The position numbers were made by a program, and so were the translations under genes. From NCBI GenBank assembly GCA_016182795.1, contig JACPFW010000030.1, forward strand, positions 1 to 64,000: a stretch of DNA of 64,000 nucleotides, written 5' to 3'. How positions within the stretch are numbered: the stretch's first letter is position 1; every line of letters starts with the position of its first letter. Below the pieces are notes generated by a model. It saw only the letters and a list, made by a program, of their open reading frames with translations, was not told the DNA's origin and searched no databases. Source of the stretch: Gemmatimonadota bacterium. GTDB taxonomy: Bacteria; Gemmatimonadota; Gemmatimonadetes; Gemmatimonadales; Gemmatimonadaceae. Below, piece by piece: positions 61,366 through 64,000 of this stretch.

Positions 61366-61866
61366 TCACCGTTGTGCGGTTGCCGTGACTGGCAGCGTGA
61401 TGCGTACCTCCGCCGGCACTGGTGTCGCGCCCACGGGGGCGACAGTCACGACCGTAAGGACACTGTCGCGCACCACGGCGGCTCCGCTGCCCGGCGCGAC
61501 GGGCTGCGACGCGGAGACGTAGCACGAGAGCGTGTCGGGGGTCCCCGCCGACGGAGGCGAACCGACCATTCGCGTGAGACGGATGCGGAACCGTCCGCTC
61601 GTATCTGTCGTAGCGAAGGTCGTCGGGAAGCCCCAGCTAGTCCGAAGCGGTCGAACGGAGACCAACATGCCGCCGAGCCCGCGCCCAATCGTGCTGACGA
61701 CCTGGCCGCGGACCTCCAGGCACCCCGAATTGCTGAACTCGTAAGTCTGGCGGCACGCACCGCCGGCGTCGTCGGTGTTGGTCAAGCCGGAGCACGCCAC
61801 GGCGAGTGCGGCGATGAGCGGCAGGGCCGCGAAAATGTGAACTCGATCCGGTAACTCTGGTGTCAC
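61366..61866 (-). CDS. Lipoprotein with carboxypeptidase-regulatory-like beta domain
   Basis: 166 residues from a GTG overlapping the upstream stop (GTGA). A lipobox ALAVAC gives an acylated Cys near residue 25. The body contains CLEVRGQVVSTIGRGLGG and DTSGRFRIRL, the pattern of carboxypeptidase regulatory-like (transthyretin-type) domains often found on surface lipoproteins. Function unknown. Confidence 0.65.
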   Translation of the reverse strand: MTPELPDRVHIFAALPLIAALAVACSGLTNTDDAGGACRQTYEFSNSGCLEVRGQVVSTIGRGLGGMLVSVRPLRTSWGFPTTFATTDTSGRFRIRLTRMVGSPPSAGTPDTLSCYVSASQPVAPGSGAAVVRDSVLTVVTVAPVGATPVPAEVRITLPVTATAQR

Positions 61867-62312
61867 GTGGTCCCCTGCCGTCGACCCTCGTCCGGCAAGC
61901 GCCTGAGCATAGACTGCAGTTGTCCCACCAAATGTGCGATTTCCTGATCGGCCTTGCCGCTTCGCGGCATCCGCGCGGTCACAAGCGCGCTATCGTCAAC
62001 AACCGCGTCCGTGCGCGCCACGCGAGCCGCAACCTCCCGGTGGCGCGCGTTCCAGCTGACAGAAATGGACTGACTCGCGCGCTCAAGGCGGAATCGCGTG
62101 GCGTCGACGTCTTCATCAACGAGCGTGAAGCCCATCGGCGACAACGCTTCAAGCACGGTATCGCGAGCCTGACGCCAGGACAGGTCACCTCGTGAATCCG
62201 CCACGTCCGGCCGCGCGCGCTCACGCAGGATCTGCCGCAGCATAAACAACGTCGCCAGAATAACGACGATGTTGAGAAGCTCCGAGAATCCGACTCCTGC
62301 GACTTCCTGCAT
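61863..62312 (-). CDS. Membrane-anchored protein of unknown function
   Basis: 149 residues. One N-terminal membrane helix (about residues 9-26), then a cytosolic or periplasmic alpha/beta domain rich in charged residues. No family was recognised. It is first in a three-gene unit with the lipoprotein and the secreted protein. The 122 bases upstream (62313-62434) contain an AT-richer patch (TACCAATATCATACCAG) that could hold a promoter, but I could not assign its elements. Confidence 0.55.
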   Translation of the reverse strand: MQEVAGVGFSELLNIVVILATLFMLRQILRERARPDVADSRGDLSWRQARDTVLEALSPMGFTLVDEDVDATRFRLERASQSISVSWNARHREVAARVARTDAVVDDSALVTARMPRSGKADQEIAHLVGQLQSMLRRLPDEGRRQGTT

Positions 62313-62434
62313 TGCCAGCGTCCCTCTCCGGGTCTCGACGCAAGGTGCGGGGTTCCGTGCCTATCACGCCCCGTTACCAATATCATACCAGCATCAGTCA
62401 GACCGCGCTACGAGGTGTTCCGCCCTCTGTTGCC

Positions 62435-63160
62435 CTAATCCACCACCCGCTTGGCCCGTCCCCCAATCCCTACCGCGCGCGCCTTCTCGCGGAACCGCTT
62501 GTCGTGTCCCAGCGGATGCCCTTCCTCGTCCTGCCACTGGTGCACCATCTCGTGCAGCAGCGTCTCCAGCGCCTCGGCGAAGCCGTGACGGCGCAGGTGA
62601 CGGCGGGAGATCGCAATCTCCGCCGCGCGCCCCTGCTGCGCCGGCGCGTAGTGGCCAAGCCGGGCCCGCATCCGCCGCGACACCCGCACCGCCACTCGCT
62701 TGAGCGCTCCGCCAAACCGCTCCGCATTGTACCGCGCATGCCACTCCGCGAGCGTCGCCGCCAGCTTCTCGTCGTCCGGATGCGTCCGCTCCGGCGCGCG
62801 CGCCGCGCGACGCTCGTCGTCGCCAATGGGAAACGCCACCAGCAGCTTGCGCGCCGCCAACCGCTCGGCGCGGCGCGACGACATCAGGAACTTCACGATC
62901 GCGCGATGCACCGACTCCGGCGCTCCAAGAAAGGCGCGATGCACGCGCAGCGTGCCGTCGGTGAGGCTGACCATCACGCTGCGGTTGCGCGTCAGCGACA
63001 GGGCGCGCACGCCGCGCAGCCCCATCGCGTTCAGGCGCGCCAGCAACTCCGCCCCCGTGCGGGGCGGCGTGGTGAGATCGATCGTGAGTTGATGCGCGTC
63101 CCGCGACGTGCGCGTCCCGCGCACGCCGCGCAGTCGGCCAATCAGCGCGCGAAGGCCCAC
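62435..63160 (-). CDS. SprT-like zinc metalloprotease
   Basis: About 241 residues. The catalytic zinc motif is HEMVHQWQDEEGHPLGHD (H-E-x-x-H with a third His), as in SprT/Spartan-type domains. The N-terminal 100 residues are basic and not recognised. The GTG at 63160 overlaps the upstream phosphoesterase gene by 19 bases; GTG at 63124 is an alternative. SprT-type proteins are DNA-linked proteases in eukaryotes, but the bacterial role is unclear. Confidence 0.78.
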   Translation of the reverse strand: MGLRALIGRLRGVRGTRTSRDAHQLTIDLTTPPRTGAELLARLNAMGLRGVRALSLTRNRSVMVSLTDGTLRVHRAFLGAPESVHRAIVKFLMSSRRAERLAARKLLVAFPIGDDERRAARAPERTHPDDEKLAATLAEWHARYNAERFGGALKRVAVRVSRRMRARLGHYAPAQQGRAAEIAISRRHLRRHGFAEALETLLHEMVHQWQDEEGHPLGHDKRFREKARAVGIGGRAKRVVD

Positions 63161-63963
63161 GTCCCCGCCGGCGTGAAGTCGCCGGCCTCGTCGTTCCATG
63201 CCTGCCGCGTCACCTTGATCTGCCCCGCATCCCACGCGACTTCGTGGTAACTCAGCGGCAGTCCGCCGCGCGCGCGGTTGGATATCGTGTTCACCTGCGA
63301 CACCACATACCGGCGCCCGCCAGTCACGACCTGCTCCACCTGCCCCTCGTGGTCGTGGCCGCAGAGCACCAGTTCGCACCCGGTCGCCGCCAGGTCGTCG
63401 AGCCCCGTCGCGCGGGATGTCAGGCCCCAGCGGTTCGAGAGCTTTCCCTTCAGCGCGTTGTGATGGAGCATCAGCACTTTCAGGTCGTCACTCGGCGCGC
63501 TTGCAAGGATATCATGCACGCGCACCCACTGCTCGCGACGCACGGCTCCTACCCCCGACAGATCGCGCAGCCGTGAGGTCAGCGTGTACCACTGAATGCC
63601 GTGCGACGTATTGATCGTCGCCACCGATGCCCCCGCGGCGCGAAGCGTCGGCTCAAGCTCGGGACTGATCCACCGGCGATACCCGGCGTACATCGCCCGC
63701 CGCACGCCGAGCCCGCCCACACACCACCACCACGCCACGTCGTGGTTTCCCGGAATCACCACCGTCGGCGCCGACATCCGCGCCTTCTCCACAAAGGCGC
63801 GCGCTTTCACAAACTGCCAGCGCCGGTTCCGCTGGGTCAGGTCGCCCGAGATGGCAATCAGGTCCCACCGCCGCTCGCCGATGCGACGCTCCACGGCCGC
63901 AACGGCCGACGGCACCTCGGGGTGCCCGAAGTGAATATCAGAGAGATGGACTAAACGAGGCAC
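63142..63963 (-). CDS. Calcineurin-like metallophosphoesterase
   Basis: 273 residues. All five metal motifs are present: HLSDIHFGH (residues 6-14), SGDLTQRN, PGNHDVAWW, LHHNALKG and CGHDHEGQ. It resembles the class III cyclic-nucleotide phosphodiesterase group (CpdA-like), though substrate cannot be called. It starts with GTG and is coupled to the SprT-like gene by overlap. The last 37 bases of the window show nothing further. Confidence 0.9.
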   Translation of the reverse strand: MPRLVHLSDIHFGHPEVPSAVAAVERRIGERRWDLIAISGDLTQRNRRWQFVKARAFVEKARMSAPTVVIPGNHDVAWWWCVGGLGVRRAMYAGYRRWISPELEPTLRAAGASVATINTSHGIQWYTLTSRLRDLSGVGAVRREQWVRVHDILASAPSDDLKVLMLHHNALKGKLSNRWGLTSRATGLDDLAATGCELVLCGHDHEGQVEQVVTGGRRYVVSQVNTISNRARGGLPLSYHEVAWDAGQIKVTRQAWNDEAGDFTPAGTWAFAR

Positions 63964-64000
63964 GCTGGGATCGTCGCTGAACGCTTGGGGTGGGCCTACG

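Overview
The window is 64 kb of GC-rich bacterial chromosome, almost fully packed with genes. No gap between genes exceeds about 260 bases. I saw no rRNA, tRNA, insertion sequence, prophage or CRISPR array. The mix of genes resembles Gemmatimonadota or a related GC-rich, menaquinone-respiring environmental lineage: menaquinone late steps, multihaem cytochromes, a DsrP-type membrane subunit, FG-GAP/ASPIC and beta-barrel surface proteins, and many GTG starts. That assignment is an inference from gene content, not a measurement.

Layout. 1-3609: the end of a UvrC-like nuclease, a split thiamine-diphosphate decarboxylase, a phosphodiesterase and an MFS permease. 3824-7606: a menaquinone tail-end operon (ubiE-ubiD-ubiA-ubiX order on the minus strand). 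7714-10140: ECF sigma factor, anti-sigma factor and a bactofilin-like membrane protein. 10147-12062: SAM hydrolase and an Mrp-type ATPase. 12240-16175: four minor pilin genes and an NrnA-type phosphoesterase. 16290-19801: amino-acid permease and a MetPS-like Na+ symporter with its tiny subunit. 19925-26657: guaB and a five-gene peptidoglycan module (two M15 proteins, an L,D-transpeptidase, a non-catalytic look-alike and an SH3 protein). 26744-34055: gpmI, a pterin synthase and the molybdenum-cofactor genes fdhD-mobA-mobB-moeA with dacB inserted. 34052-40889: a methyltransferase, a zinc-ribbon protein, a Cyc2-like cytochrome-porin with a soluble cytochrome c, and EtfAB with its membrane quinone oxidoreductase. 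41143-46986: SDR, M28 peptidase, AGMO-like hydroxylase and a glutaryl-CoA-type dehydrogenase. 47017-49827: a tetrahaem cytochrome / Fe-S / NrfD complex. 50028-57745: a seven-gene corrinoid methyl-transfer operon with its own transporter. 57811-63963: CoA-binding protein, nitrilase-family enzyme, FG-GAP protein, three unknown secreted or membrane proteins, an SprT-like protease and a phosphoesterase.

How it fits together. Several blocks converge on the menaquinone pool: the ubi-like operon makes the quinone, EtfAB plus the HdrD-like membrane protein feed electrons from acyl-CoA dehydrogenases into it, and the tetrahaem/NrfD complex and cytochrome-porin could move electrons between it and the periplasm or exterior. 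The corrinoid operon looks like a complete uptake-and-demethylation system for an unidentified methylated compound, with homocysteine as a possible methyl acceptor.

The most unexpected DNA-level signal is a set of short tandem arrays in gaps between genes, with exact periods of 7, 11, 13 and about 25 bases. They usually abut stop codons or terminator hairpins, and the same families recur at distant loci.
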